Assembly (NCBI RefSeq): GCF_008065135.1
Contig: NZ_CP042914.1
Location: forward strand, 1,736,001 to 1,800,000
Direction: 5' to 3'
Length of the DNA: 64,000 nt
Source of the DNA: Roseimaritima ulvae
GTDB lineage: Bacteria > Planctomycetota > Planctomycetia > Pirellulales > Pirellulaceae
The position numbers were made by a program, and so were the translations under genes. Position 1 is the stretch's first letter, and each line of letters opens with the position of its first letter. Positions 1 through 10,119 of this stretch are shown piece by piece. Under the pieces are notes generated by a model. That model did not search any database. It was not told the origin of the DNA and saw only the letters and a list, made by a program, of their open reading frames with translations.

Positions 1-1653
<1,653 letters not shown>

Positions 1654-1697
1654 TGTCGCACCGAGAGCAACTTTTACATCCACTTCAAAGAATCATT

Positions 1698-2903
1698 ATG
1701 GACCGTCGTCAATTCACAACGCTGGCATCGGGCATGGCCGCCAGCGGCTTGCTCGCTAAGTACTCTTCGGCCCAGTCACCGTCGGAAGCGAGTCCGCTGA
1801 ACGTGGCCGTGATCGGTAGCACCGGACGCGGGGATTATGGGCATGGACTGGATGTTGTGTGGCAACGTCTGAAAGGCACGCCGATCGTGGCGGTGGCGGA
1901 TGATCACGCTGGCGGTCGAGCCAAGGCGTTGGCCAGATTAAAATTGCCAGAGACCGCTGGTTACGAAGACTATCGCCAGATGCTCAAGCAGGTGCGTCCC
2001 GACATCGTGGCCGTTTGTCCGCGGCATGTCGATCAACATCGAGACATGTTGCTGGCGGCAATCGAAGCCGGTGCCAAGGGAATCTATATAGAAAAACCTT
2101 TCGTCCGCTCGCCTGCCGAAGCGGACGAGGTGCTGGCGGCTTGTGCCGAGCACGGTGCTCGCGTCGCGGTGGCGCATCGCAACCGCTACCATCCGACCTT
2201 GCAGGTGATTAAGGACTTAGTGGAACAAGGCCGCATCGGCCGCTTGCTGGAAATTCGTGCCCGCGGCAAAGGCGATCGACGCGGCGGCGGCGAAGACCTG
2301 TGGGTGCTCGGTTCGCATGTACTGAACATGATGACGTTCTTGGGCGGCCCGCCGCAATCCTGCTCGGGCCTGTTGCTGCAGGACGGCCGCCCGGTGACCG
2401 CCGAGGATGTTCGCCCAGGCGGCGAGGGATTAGGACCGCTGGCCGGCAATCAACTACACGCTCGGTATATGCTTGAAGGCGGCGTGTTTGCAACCTTTGA
2501 TTCGCTGGCCAATGACGAAACGAAAAATCAGGGCTTTGGTTTGCGGTTGATCGGCTCGGAAGGCACCATCGCTATCTACGCCGATCGAAATCCCTTGGCC
2601 TATTTGTCGCCCGGCAATCCCTTTGCCGCGCTCGACCCGCCCCCGCGTTGGTTACCGATTACCAGCGGCGGCGTCGATATGCCGGAACCAGACCCCGAGC
2701 TGATCCGTCGAGTCGCGCATCACGATGCGGCAGCTGAAGATCTGGTCGAAGCGGTGCGAGAGAACCGTGAGCCGCTATGTAATGCGGAGCAAGGCGCACG
2801 GACGGTGGAGATGATCTGTGGCGTGTTCGAATCGCATCGCCAGGGAGGCAAACAAGTCGCCTTCCCGCTGGGCCGCCGAGAGCATCCACTGGCGAACTGG
2901 TAA
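1698..2903 (+). CDS. Gfo/Idh/MocA family oxidoreductase, secreted with Tat-type signal
   Basis: NAD(P)-dependent sugar or cyclitol dehydrogenase family. The start at 1698 gives MDRRQFTTLASGMAASGLL, a twin-arginine signal. A longer frame opens at 1653 but its extra 15 residues precede the signal and look spurious. The Rossmann nucleotide-binding segment is NVAVIGSTGRGDYGHG near residue 35. EKPFVRSPAEADEVL is the conserved EKP motif that carries the family's catalytic Lys. The C-terminal half is the usual beta-sheet domain. It starts 44 bases after the sulfatase stop on the same strand, so the pair may act on one exported substrate. Tat export of this family is common in Planctomycetes. Specificity is unknown. 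Confidence 0.9.
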   Translation: MDRRQFTTLASGMAASGLLAKYSSAQSPSEASPLNVAVIGSTGRGDYGHGLDVVWQRLKGTPIVAVADDHAGGRAKALARLKLPETAGYEDYRQMLKQVRPDIVAVCPRHVDQHRDMLLAAIEAGAKGIYIEKPFVRSPAEADEVLAACAEHGARVAVAHRNRYHPTLQVIKDLVEQGRIGRLLEIRARGKGDRRGGGEDLWVLGSHVLNMMTFLGGPPQSCSGLLLQDGRPVTAEDVRPGGEGLGPLAGNQLHARYMLEGGVFATFDSLANDETKNQGFGLRLIGSEGTIAIYADRNPLAYLSPGNPFAALDPPPRWLPITSGGVDMPEPDPELIRRVAHHDAAAEDLVEAVRENREPLCNAEQGARTVEMICGVFESHRQGGKQVAFPLGRREHPLANW

Positions 2904-2919
2904 GGTTTGGACGGTGGCT

Positions 2920-4233
2920 TCAGCGATTAGCGGTCAGTTCGGCTTCGACTTTTGCGACCAGTGCGGTCGCTTCTTTGCCCGCCTGCTGTTTGGCGTGTTT
3001 CACGGCTGACTGCATCGCTTCGGCATTGCCCGCGTAGTGGTGGGCTCGAGCCAGTGCCAATTGGTTGCGAAAGTCGCCAAACTCGTCCACTTGGCAGGCG
3101 TGCTGGGCTAGCTTGAGGGCGAAATCGGCGGGGCGTACTTTCGACTGGCAGACCATTTCCGCAGCCATGCGAAAGCCAGCGGGGGGTTTGGAATCCAGTG
3201 TCGTGGCACGACTGTAGAGCGTCAGAGCGGTGTCGCTGCGTTGACGTAGATGAGCGAGGTGGCTGACACAGACGGCCGCTTCATAGTCTTGAGAATTCAG
3301 CTGCCGGGCTTCCGCTAATTGCGCGGCGGCAGGGCCAAGGTTGCCCAGTTGGATTTCGATCCAGCCGATGCCCACCAGACAGCGGATTTTGAATGGCGTA
3401 TATAATGGTTGTGGAGCGTTGTTGAGAGCTTGGTTGCAGTGTTGCAGATCTTGTTTGGCGGTTTGCAGACGGCCCAGATGAATTCGGGCAAAACCTTGCA
3501 TCATGCGGACTGTGTGGGCTTCGGGGTACTGATCCAGTTTTCGCTGACAAAGTGCTTCGATTTGTCGGGCGTCGGAAGGTGGTAAATAGTCCAAGATGCT
3601 GAGCAGTTTGCCCCAACCATGCTGCAGCTCCAAAGCGTCGTTAAACAATTTCTTCGTTTGCTGTTCGCCTTGCTGCAATTCGGCGCCGAGCGTCCGCACT
3701 CGAAGTTCGGATTGGTTTATCCGTTCGCGAATGGCTCGGCTTTGCACCTGAATGATGGTCAGCCGCTGTTTCCGTGTGCGGAGTTCCTCCCGGGTGGGAA
3801 AGTTGATCAGGCGAATCGCTTCGGCTTGCAATGCGTCATGTTGTTTTGGCAACTGCTGCAGGTCAGCTTCCAATTTGATCTTTTCGGCGGAGCGAGTGGC
3901 GTGTTTGGACTGGACGTATTGTATGTCCGAATCGATTTCAAGAACCCGTTCAATCATCACTTTGGCGCGGCGGACGCATTGAGAATTCGGGTTGGCGGCC
4001 GCGGCATCTTGTGCTGCGGCATCGACCGGTTCGCCAAACAGGTTTTGACCGCCGAGGAGTGGCATTGCCTGAGGTGGCTGTTTGGCTGGCGGTTGTTCGG
4101 CTTTGCCAACGGGCGGCTTCTGCTGGTCCTGGCTGAAACTGAGCGAGAGCTCCCCACCAATCAGTGTCCCAGCCACAATGGCAAACCATATAACGCGTCG
4201 GGATGGCTGTTTTAGATCATTCATTAGAGTCAT
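2920..4233 (-). CDS. Secreted coiled-coil/TPR-like protein
   Basis: 437 residues. The N-terminus has a signal-type hydrophobic stretch (WFAIVAGTLIGGELSLSF), then a Gln/Pro/Lys-rich linker. A charged helical region follows (about residues 90-210), consistent with coiled coil. The second half is a run of helix pairs resembling TPRs (TVRMMQGFARIHLGRLQTA, AAVCVSHLAHLRQRSDTALTLYSRA). No enzymatic motif was seen. It starts 29 bases after the WD40 segment stop and is the last gene of the kinase/FHA operon, so a scaffold or envelope target role in that pathway is possible. An in-frame Met at residue 4 is an alternative start. The gene is convergent with the oxidoreductase gene, with only 16 bases between the stops. 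Confidence 0.8.
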   Translation of the reverse strand: MTLMNDLKQPSRRVIWFAIVAGTLIGGELSLSFSQDQQKPPVGKAEQPPAKQPPQAMPLLGGQNLFGEPVDAAAQDAAAANPNSQCVRRAKVMIERVLEIDSDIQYVQSKHATRSAEKIKLEADLQQLPKQHDALQAEAIRLINFPTREELRTRKQRLTIIQVQSRAIRERINQSELRVRTLGAELQQGEQQTKKLFNDALELQHGWGKLLSILDYLPPSDARQIEALCQRKLDQYPEAHTVRMMQGFARIHLGRLQTAKQDLQHCNQALNNAPQPLYTPFKIRCLVGIGWIEIQLGNLGPAAAQLAEARQLNSQDYEAAVCVSHLAHLRQRSDTALTLYSRATTLDSKPPAGFRMAAEMVCQSKVRPADFALKLAQHACQVDEFGDFRNQLALARAHHYAGNAEAMQSAVKHAKQQAGKEATALVAKVEAELTANR

Positions 4234-4262
4234 TCCAGCATAAAAGCAGGGAACACGATGCC

Positions 4263-5270
4263 TTAGCGAACACGCCAGGATCGCAGCGAGCCGTCACTAA
4301 GCAGCAGGGTGGGATCGTCGAGGTTGGATTTAATACAGCGGATCGAGGCATTCACATTCGGAAAACTGTAAAGCACACGTGCATCTTCGGCGTTGACGAT
4401 CTTTAATTCGCGGTCGCGAGCCAACAGAATGCGTTTGCCGTTGCGTAAGAACACCACATGTTGTGCCACGAGAGGAATCGCCGCCGAAGCGATTTCCTGC
4501 ACTTGGTCGGTACACCGATAGCACACCAATGTGGTGTTACAGCCAATAGCGAGCGACTGGGACCGTGGGTGATAGTCACCTCCGTTCGCCGCTTGGGGCA
4601 GGATCACCAGCGGTTGTTCGATCGCCTGTCCGGTTTGCGTGTCCCAAAAACGTAGGGCGCGGTCGGTACCGGAGGTTGCGTATCGCCGTTGGTTGGCCAT
4701 GTTCACGATCATGGTTACCGAGCCGGTGTGGCCTTTTTCGCGATGCAGGATCTGGCCGGTTTCCGCATCCAGCGAGACCACTTCGCCTTGTTCGGTGCCT
4801 ACCACCAGCGTTCGTCCCGCAGAGCCAAAGGCAGCCGTGGTGGCAGCGGCAAGCCGCGTTTGGGCGGTTTGTCGGCCGGCGGAGAAAAAGCTGATCAGCG
4901 ACTGGCTATCGATCGTGGCCACGCGATTCCCTTCGTCAGCGATGTAAACGCTACGAAGCCGGCTGCCTGTTCGACGTCGCAACGGTTGGTTGGCGTTGCG
5001 GGCGCTGCCTGCATGATGCAGAGCCAGTTTGGTGCCGTCGGTCCACACCGTGACAGTGCCTGAGTCGGCGGCTGCGGTCAAAGGGTTGCGGAGGTCCAGC
5101 AATTGCGTGGAGGTTCCTTGGGAAGCTTCCGAACCAGAAAGTTTCCACGTGCGGATTCCACCACGGGCATCACGAATCGCCACTTGACCGCCAGACTCAC
5201 TGACCACCAAAGCATCGATACCCAGCAAACGTTTGCGAAAGACTTGCACCGTTGTCGTTCGGGCCGACAA
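4263..5270 (-). CDS. WD40 beta-propeller segment, probable C-terminal half of the upstream kinase
   Basis: 335 residues from a TTG codon at 5270; the frame is open only from about 5286, where a TGA lies just upstream. WD-type blades are visible: VVSLDAETGQILHREKGHTGSVTMIV, then RRYATSGTDRALRFWDTQTGQAIEQP. Such propellers normally sit at the C-terminus of planctomycete membrane kinases. The segment lies in the same frame as the kinase, but two stops separate them (5385-5387 and 5289-5291). Reading the intervening bases one frame over gives propeller-like sequence that joins the halves. I therefore judge this to be one gene broken in this sequence by two compensating indels, either real or an assembly error. 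The TTG start is then not a true start. Confidence 0.75.
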   Translation of the reverse strand: MSARTTTVQVFRKRLLGIDALVVSESGGQVAIRDARGGIRTWKLSGSEASQGTSTQLLDLRNPLTAAADSGTVTVWTDGTKLALHHAGSARNANQPLRRRTGSRLRSVYIADEGNRVATIDSQSLISFFSAGRQTAQTRLAAATTAAFGSAGRTLVVGTEQGEVVSLDAETGQILHREKGHTGSVTMIVNMANQRRYATSGTDRALRFWDTQTGQAIEQPLVILPQAANGGDYHPRSQSLAIGCNTTLVCYRCTDQVQEIASAAIPLVAQHVVFLRNGKRILLARDRELKIVNAEDARVLYSFPNVNASIRCIKSNLDDPTLLLSDGSLRSWRVR

Positions 5271-5384
5271 CCGCTTCGCGTTGCGGAATCAGTATGAACG
5301 AAGCATGCCAATCGCTGCCGATGGGGATGCGGAGTCGCGGGAGCACGTCGTCTTGCGGCGTCCAAACCTCCGCATATCGAACGT

Positions 5385-7457
5385 CTAGCCCCTTGGGCTG
5401 TTCGGGGGGGGGGCGGTGCGAGTCACGTTGACCGCAAAAACTCCCTCATTGCCCAGCGGTTCCACACTGTGTAATTCACTTGCTTGAAACAATACGAGTC
5501 GAGTAGCCGCGGCAAAATCAAAGCGATACAAAACGTCTTCGCGAATGGCAAATCCGAATCGGCGATCGGGAGTGAAACGTATCGACGCGCGCTCTTCAGC
5601 GTCGTCGAAAGGCATGCGTTTGTCACCATAATCATAGATTTCATAACCTGAGAACTGGCTCAGGTAGGTTGGAAAGGCCAGTTGTTTTCGCAGGTCTTGC
5701 GGAGTTTCGGACAGGGGATAATAGTCCGCATCCGACTCGCAGGCTTGCAACAGGAATTTCCACTCCCAGCCACGTTGTTGAGGATCACATTTTTCCAGTG
5801 ACCGACGGGCGGCGTCGTAGTCATGGCGGCGAATGTCGGCGGCCGCGCGAGCCAGCCATTCGCTGTATTGGAGCGTGCGATTGGCTGCATTTGCAGCTTT
5901 CAGTTCGGCACTTGTTTGTTCCTCACTTTCGATCGCCTCCGCTGCCAGCTGTTCGGCCAGTTCACGTTTGCGTTTGGCTTCCAGTTCTTTTGCCAAGGCC
6001 CGTTTCGCTATCTGCTCTTGTTTCTCCGCTCGCTGCCGTTGCTGCTCGGCTCGCTGTTTTTCCTGTTCGGCGAGCCGTTGGCTTTCCTGTGCTTGAATTG
6101 CTCGATCGTCGGCCAATTTCTTTTGTTCGATGGTGTTGGCTGCCTGACGTTCGGCTTCGAGACGAGCGGTTTTGGCATCGTCCAGAGCCGTGGACAGCGC
6201 TTGCTGGCCTTGCTGCAGCATGATGGCAGCGGCGCTGGAAACCAAGGCAATTCCCATCAGTAGCACCAGAGAAGCTGCCAGCGCCGCGGCGGTGGGACGA
6301 TTGCGACGCGACCATTTGAGCAGTCGCCCAACCGGACCGCAGGGGTTGGCGGCCACGGGTAGGCCCCGCAGGTGGTCCTGCAGATCTTGGGCAAATTCAC
6401 CGGCACTCGAATAACGTTGCTCCGGTTCGCGGTGCATGGCCTTAAGAATGATGCAACGGAGATCCTGATCCAGCACGGCCAGCGGTTGTAGCGGTGGCGA
6501 TTCGCGATCCGCAATTTCAGCAATCGCGGCGCGGCCCCGGACCGTGATCGCGCGGGTACCACAAACCAACTCATAGAGGATGGCGGCCAACGCGTACTGA
6601 TCGCTGGCCGGGCCAATTTTGCGATCGCCACGGGCCTGTTCCGGCGACATATAGGCGGGCGTTCCGGCGATGCTGCCTCCGGTACTGGCGGTGCCGCCGT
6701 CGAGTGCTTCGGCGAGGCCAAAGTCCATGATCTGGGGGCTGCCGCGTTCGTCCAACATGATGTTGGCGGGTTTGATGTCGCGGTGGACGATATTTTCGCG
6801 AGCGGCATATGCCAACGCTTTGGCCACGGCGATCACATGACGCAGCGATTCTTCCCGTTGCAACTCGCCGTGCTCGATGGCGTGCTCCAGGGTTTCTCCC
6901 GCAACATACTCGTAGACAATAAACACGCCGTCCGCGTTTTCGCCGTGGTCGAACACCGCCACGATGTTGGGATGCCGCAGTTTGGCCGCCGCTCGAGCCT
7001 CTTTCTGAAAGCGTGCTCGAGCGCGCCGCCCGTCGCTTTGCGATTGGCTCTTGTTGCCCTTCGAACCGCTGGACAGGCGGGGCATTTTAATCGCCACCTG
7101 CCGTCCCAATTCGGGATCTTCGGCCAAATAGACCACGCCGAATCCGCCGGCTCCAAGCAGACGAAGCAGACGAAGCAGACGGTAACGCCCCAGTTGCTTA
7201 CTTTGCGGCAGCGATTCAGCGTGCTGGGCAGGTGAAGCCGCGTTGCCTCTCTGCAGCGAGGCCGCGGAAAGGTTCCCGGAATCCTCCCCTGGATCCGACA
7301 GCAGGCTGCTGAGCGAGAAAGAACAATCGCAATGCGGGCAGGCCACCGGCTGGCGAAACCAGGCGGTGGAAATTTTCAACATCGTCGCGCATCCCGGGCA
7401 AGCCGTTGTGCCGTCGAGAATCAAATCGCCTGACATTGCACCCTGTTCACATCGCAT
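5385..7457 (-). CDS. Membrane Ser/Thr protein kinase (Hanks type) with zinc ribbon; C-terminus lost by apparent frameshift
   Basis: Phosphorylates Ser/Thr of unknown targets. An N-terminal zinc ribbon (CPGC and CPHC, residues 20-43) precedes the kinase domain at about 91-365. The glycine loop is GAGGFGVVY, the ATP Lys is in VAIKMP (124), the catalytic loop is VHRDIKPAN (Asp 227), DFG is at 245-247, and GTPAYMSPEQA is the activation segment. A transmembrane helix lies at about 389-413. It is followed by a long Glu/Gln/Lys-rich coiled coil and the start of a propeller-like region (GWEWKFLLQACESD onward). The frame ends with a short Pro-rich tail just after a 10-base homopolymer. The natural product is probably about 1060 residues with the downstream WD40 half. 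Residue 8 (ATG at 7436) is an equally likely start. Confidence 0.9.
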   Translation of the reverse strand: MRCEQGAMSGDLILDGTTACPGCATMLKISTAWFRQPVACPHCDCSFSLSSLLSDPGEDSGNLSAASLQRGNAASPAQHAESLPQSKQLGRYRLLRLLRLLGAGGFGVVYLAEDPELGRQVAIKMPRLSSGSKGNKSQSQSDGRRARARFQKEARAAAKLRHPNIVAVFDHGENADGVFIVYEYVAGETLEHAIEHGELQREESLRHVIAVAKALAYAARENIVHRDIKPANIMLDERGSPQIMDFGLAEALDGGTASTGGSIAGTPAYMSPEQARGDRKIGPASDQYALAAILYELVCGTRAITVRGRAAIAEIADRESPPLQPLAVLDQDLRCIILKAMHREPEQRYSSAGEFAQDLQDHLRGLPVAANPCGPVGRLLKWSRRNRPTAAALAASLVLLMGIALVSSAAAIMLQQGQQALSTALDDAKTARLEAERQAANTIEQKKLADDRAIQAQESQRLAEQEKQRAEQQRQRAEKQEQIAKRALAKELEAKRKRELAEQLAAEAIESEEQTSAELKAANAANRTLQYSEWLARAAADIRRHDYDAARRSLEKCDPQQRGWEWKFLLQACESDADYYPLSETPQDLRKQLAFPTYLSQFSGYEIYDYGDKRMPFDDAEERASIRFTPDRRFGFAIREDVLYRFDFAAATRLVLFQASELHSVEPLGNEGVFAVNVTRTAPPPNSPRG
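5404..5413. other. Run of ten G (C on the coding strand) at the kinase/WD40 junction
   Basis: The kinase frame crosses ten consecutive C on the coding strand and stops 21 bases later. One added C would carry translation into a long propeller-like frame. Runs of this length are prone to slippage in replication and to miscalls in sequencing. Confidence 0.9.
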
Positions 7458-7545
7458 GCGTTGGTGGGTATGGGGGCTCCCTCTGTAGGTGTAGAGTAGT
7501 TTAGCAAGGAGAGCCCTTCAAGCCGCGGTGCATCTCGCAGAGTGG

Positions 7546-8844
7546 CTATTTGCGTTGGGTAAAGGGATGCAGTGCCGCCGCCATCTCTTCGGCTGATTGG
7601 AACCGCCGCAGCGGGTCTTTCTCGACCGCGCGCGCAACGATTTCCGCCAGCTGCGGTGGCAATTGCGGAAGCTTGTCGGGCTGTACAGGCGGTACCGGCC
7701 CGGTTTTCAACGACTCGGCGGGCAACACCCCGGTCAACAACCGGTACAGACAAACGCCGGTGGCAAAAATATCGACAGTGGGCTGGGAAGCCAGTGAGTC
7801 CTGGAACTGTTCTGGAGCCATATAGGCCAGGGTTCCCCGCACCGAGCATTCGTCGGTGATGCCGCTGAAACCGGCATCGAGGTAAGATTTCGCCAATCCA
7901 AAATCGGCCAACTTAATTTGTAAGTGGCGACCTTTGCGGTAGGCCAAAATGTTGCTGGGCTTGATGTCGCGGTGGACGATTCCCTTGTGGTGCGCGTAAT
8001 GCAGCGCCTGCAACAGCCGCGTGGTTACCCAACAAGCGGTGCGGATTCGTTGAGGCGTATCGAGCCCGTCGACAATCGTTTGCAGATCGATCGCCGGCAA
8101 CAGTTCCATCACCAAAAATGGAGCGTTGTTGTGAAAACCGAATTCATGGGCACGCACGATCCGCGGGTGTTTGAGCTGCAAGATGACCCCCGCCTCACGG
8201 GCAAACAACTGCAGTTGCTTTTCCGAGACCCCATCGATGGCTCGCACCAATTTCATCGCAAACCATTCTTTGGAGCGACGGTGCTGGGCCTTGTACACGC
8301 TGGCCATTCCGCCTTCTCCAAGCAGTTCGCCCAGGGCGTAAGAACCGATGATGCGGTCGGGCTGTGGAGGGTCGGAGGCGGCTTCCCCGCTGGGCGTATG
8401 ATCAATCGTCTCTTCGTGGGCCTTGGTGGACCGCTCCAGGACCAAGCGGGTGGCGGCAACGCTTGGTTCGGCGACAGGCGGTTGGCCGCCTGCCGCGGGT
8501 TGCTCCACGGCCGCCAGCATTACCGCGGTGTCGGCGACGCCAAATTGGTCGCCCACATCCACGCGAGCCGCTTGGACACGCACGCCATTTAGCCAGGTGC
8601 CGTTGGTGCTGTCGAGATCGGTTAAGGTGATGCGATCCGCTTCGACGGTTAAACGCATGTGCTGCTGCGACAGCGCGGGTTCGTTGCGCAACCGAATTTG
8701 CGAAGGATCGGCACGGCCGATCACCACGTCGCCCGCGCGTTCCAAAATCCACGAATCGCCTTGATGGGGTCCGGCGGTGACCTCCAAGCGGTACCTGCGA
8801 GGCGAATTTTCTGATTGTGGATCCAGTTGGATCGTCATGTCCAT
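7546..8844 (-). CDS. FHA-domain Ser/Thr protein kinase, soluble
   Basis: 432 residues. An N-terminal FHA domain (about 20-110) has the phosphothreonine-binding signature: GRADPS, SQQHMRL and DLDSTNGTWLNG. A Hanks kinase domain occupies about 165-430, with glycine loop LGEGGMASVYKA, ATP Lys in AMKLV (198), HRDIKPSN at 291-298 and DFGLAKSY at 314-321. The activation segment runs to RGTLAYMAPEQF. No transmembrane segment is seen, so it should be cytoplasmic. The FHA domain suggests recruitment by a phosphorylated partner, plausibly the membrane kinase encoded 88 bases downstream. Met codons at residues 1 and 3 are both possible starts. It belongs to the 2920-12656 operon. Confidence 0.93.
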   Translation of the reverse strand: MDMTIQLDPQSENSPRRYRLEVTAGPHQGDSWILERAGDVVIGRADPSQIRLRNEPALSQQHMRLTVEADRITLTDLDSTNGTWLNGVRVQAARVDVGDQFGVADTAVMLAAVEQPAAGGQPPVAEPSVAATRLVLERSTKAHEETIDHTPSGEAASDPPQPDRIIGSYALGELLGEGGMASVYKAQHRRSKEWFAMKLVRAIDGVSEKQLQLFAREAGVILQLKHPRIVRAHEFGFHNNAPFLVMELLPAIDLQTIVDGLDTPQRIRTACWVTTRLLQALHYAHHKGIVHRDIKPSNILAYRKGRHLQIKLADFGLAKSYLDAGFSGITDECSVRGTLAYMAPEQFQDSLASQPTVDIFATGVCLYRLLTGVLPAESLKTGPVPPVQPDKLPQLPPQLAEIVARAVEKDPLRRFQSAEEMAAALHPFTQRK

Positions 8845-8896
8845 GGCGATGGCTCGATCGATTCTCTTGAAGCGTTAGCTGATAACGGTGGCAAGC

Positions 8897-10111
8897 TCAG
8901 GGTTCGTCTCTCACCGCGCCATCCAGATCAACGTTGATGAGGGCACTTTCCATCCACTGTTGGTCCGGGGCGACCTCCAGTTGCATCATGAAATTGCGAA
9001 ACTGCGGAAACAGTCGGTCGTAGACAAACTCGGTTTGCGGCGCGGGTTTGGCGAAGCGAATGCCGTTTCGCAGCATGAATTGGCAGAGTGTGGCCAGATT
9101 ACGCTCGTCCGGCGGATAGATGTCGGTGTAGATCGGCCGCCGCACCCCGCCAACGCCTCCATTGGCCGCATTGGAAACCGTTTGATCAAGACTGGCGAGG
9201 TAGTTGTCCACGTCGTTCAGACGGTACCACTGGGTGCGCGAGACGGACTTGCGCGCCGAGGGTGGGTAACGACGATAAAAGGTTTCGGACAATTCCTGGA
9301 AGGCTTCGGAATAGGCTTCCGCCGCCAGATATTGAGCCTCCGCATCGGCGTGAGGGCCCATCACCACTTTGGCCAATTCCACCACCCGCTCGCGTTGAGA
9401 TTTGAAGGCCGGATCGAGCAGCAGGTAGGGGTAGGTGCTGAGCACATCCGGCAGCGGGTTGGTCAGCGACACTGCGATGGGCCCGCCGGCCGCCCGGATT
9501 TCGATGCGGATGCCGTTGATCATGCTGTCGTCGAAGGTCGGCAGGTCGGCGGTCAACTGGGGCGGCAGTTCGCCGCTGGAGGAAAGGCCTGAGTGGACGT
9601 CGATCTGTCGCAGAAAGAAATTGAACAGGCTGCCGTTTTGCACCGCAATCGCGCGTGATCGAGGGTCCGCAAAGGCTCGTTCCCAAACCGCCAGTGCGCG
9701 AGCGCGACGTTCCAGTTCGGGTTTGCGATTGTTTTCGATTTTGTTTTCCAGCTGTTGCCACAGCGCTACGTTGCGTTCTTGTTTCTTTTGCCAGTAGGCC
9801 CGCATCTTCTTCAGATCCAAGTCGATCTGCCGGGACTCGAAATTCTGCTTTAAGAACGGTGCGGACCGCCCGATGCCCCAAAAGTCCGTGTAGTGCGCCC
9901 GGGTGTCCTCCAGGTCTTTGCGACGCTGCGCGTCGGCGCTCAGCATCCGCGTCTGCTGCTGGACACTGTCGCGGATAGCCGCTGTGGGCGAGCGGCGGAT
10001 GGGAGCCGGGCGATCCTCCGGTTGCTGGTTGTCTTGAGCAGCAGCCGGCTCTACCAGCAGGGCGATCAGCAAGGCAAATACAAGCACTCGATAGATGGGG
10101 AAAATATGCAT
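8897..10111 (-). CDS. Secreted protein of unknown function in the kinase/FHA operon
   Basis: About 404 residues from ATG at 10111. A GTG at 10123 would overlap the upstream stop by four bases and is the alternative start. The signal peptide is clear (MHIFPIYRVLVFALLIALL, cleavage near AAAQ). The mature N-terminal third is highly charged and helical (KKMRAYWQKKQERNVALWQQ), ending with RALAVWERAFADPRSRA. The remainder is mixed alpha/beta with no enzyme motif I recognise. Position between the FHA-TM-trypsin-like gene and the FHA kinase gene suggests an exported component of this pathway. The function is unknown. Confidence 0.8.
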   Translation of the reverse strand: MHIFPIYRVLVFALLIALLVEPAAAQDNQQPEDRPAPIRRSPTAAIRDSVQQQTRMLSADAQRRKDLEDTRAHYTDFWGIGRSAPFLKQNFESRQIDLDLKKMRAYWQKKQERNVALWQQLENKIENNRKPELERRARALAVWERAFADPRSRAIAVQNGSLFNFFLRQIDVHSGLSSSGELPPQLTADLPTFDDSMINGIRIEIRAAGGPIAVSLTNPLPDVLSTYPYLLLDPAFKSQRERVVELAKVVMGPHADAEAQYLAAEAYSEAFQELSETFYRRYPPSARKSVSRTQWYRLNDVDNYLASLDQTVSNAANGGVGGVRRPIYTDIYPPDERNLATLCQFMLRNGIRFAKPAPQTEFVYDRLFPQFRNFMMQLEVAPDQQWMESALINVDLDGAVRDEP

Positions 10112-10119
10112 GGCTGTTC

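Noticed and set aside
5078-5365. Open frame across the kinase/WD40 junction as a small gene
   Set aside because: Its translation is Arg/Cys-rich and unlike protein. The third frame over the same bases gives propeller-like sequence that bridges the two halves, so a frameshift is the better reading.
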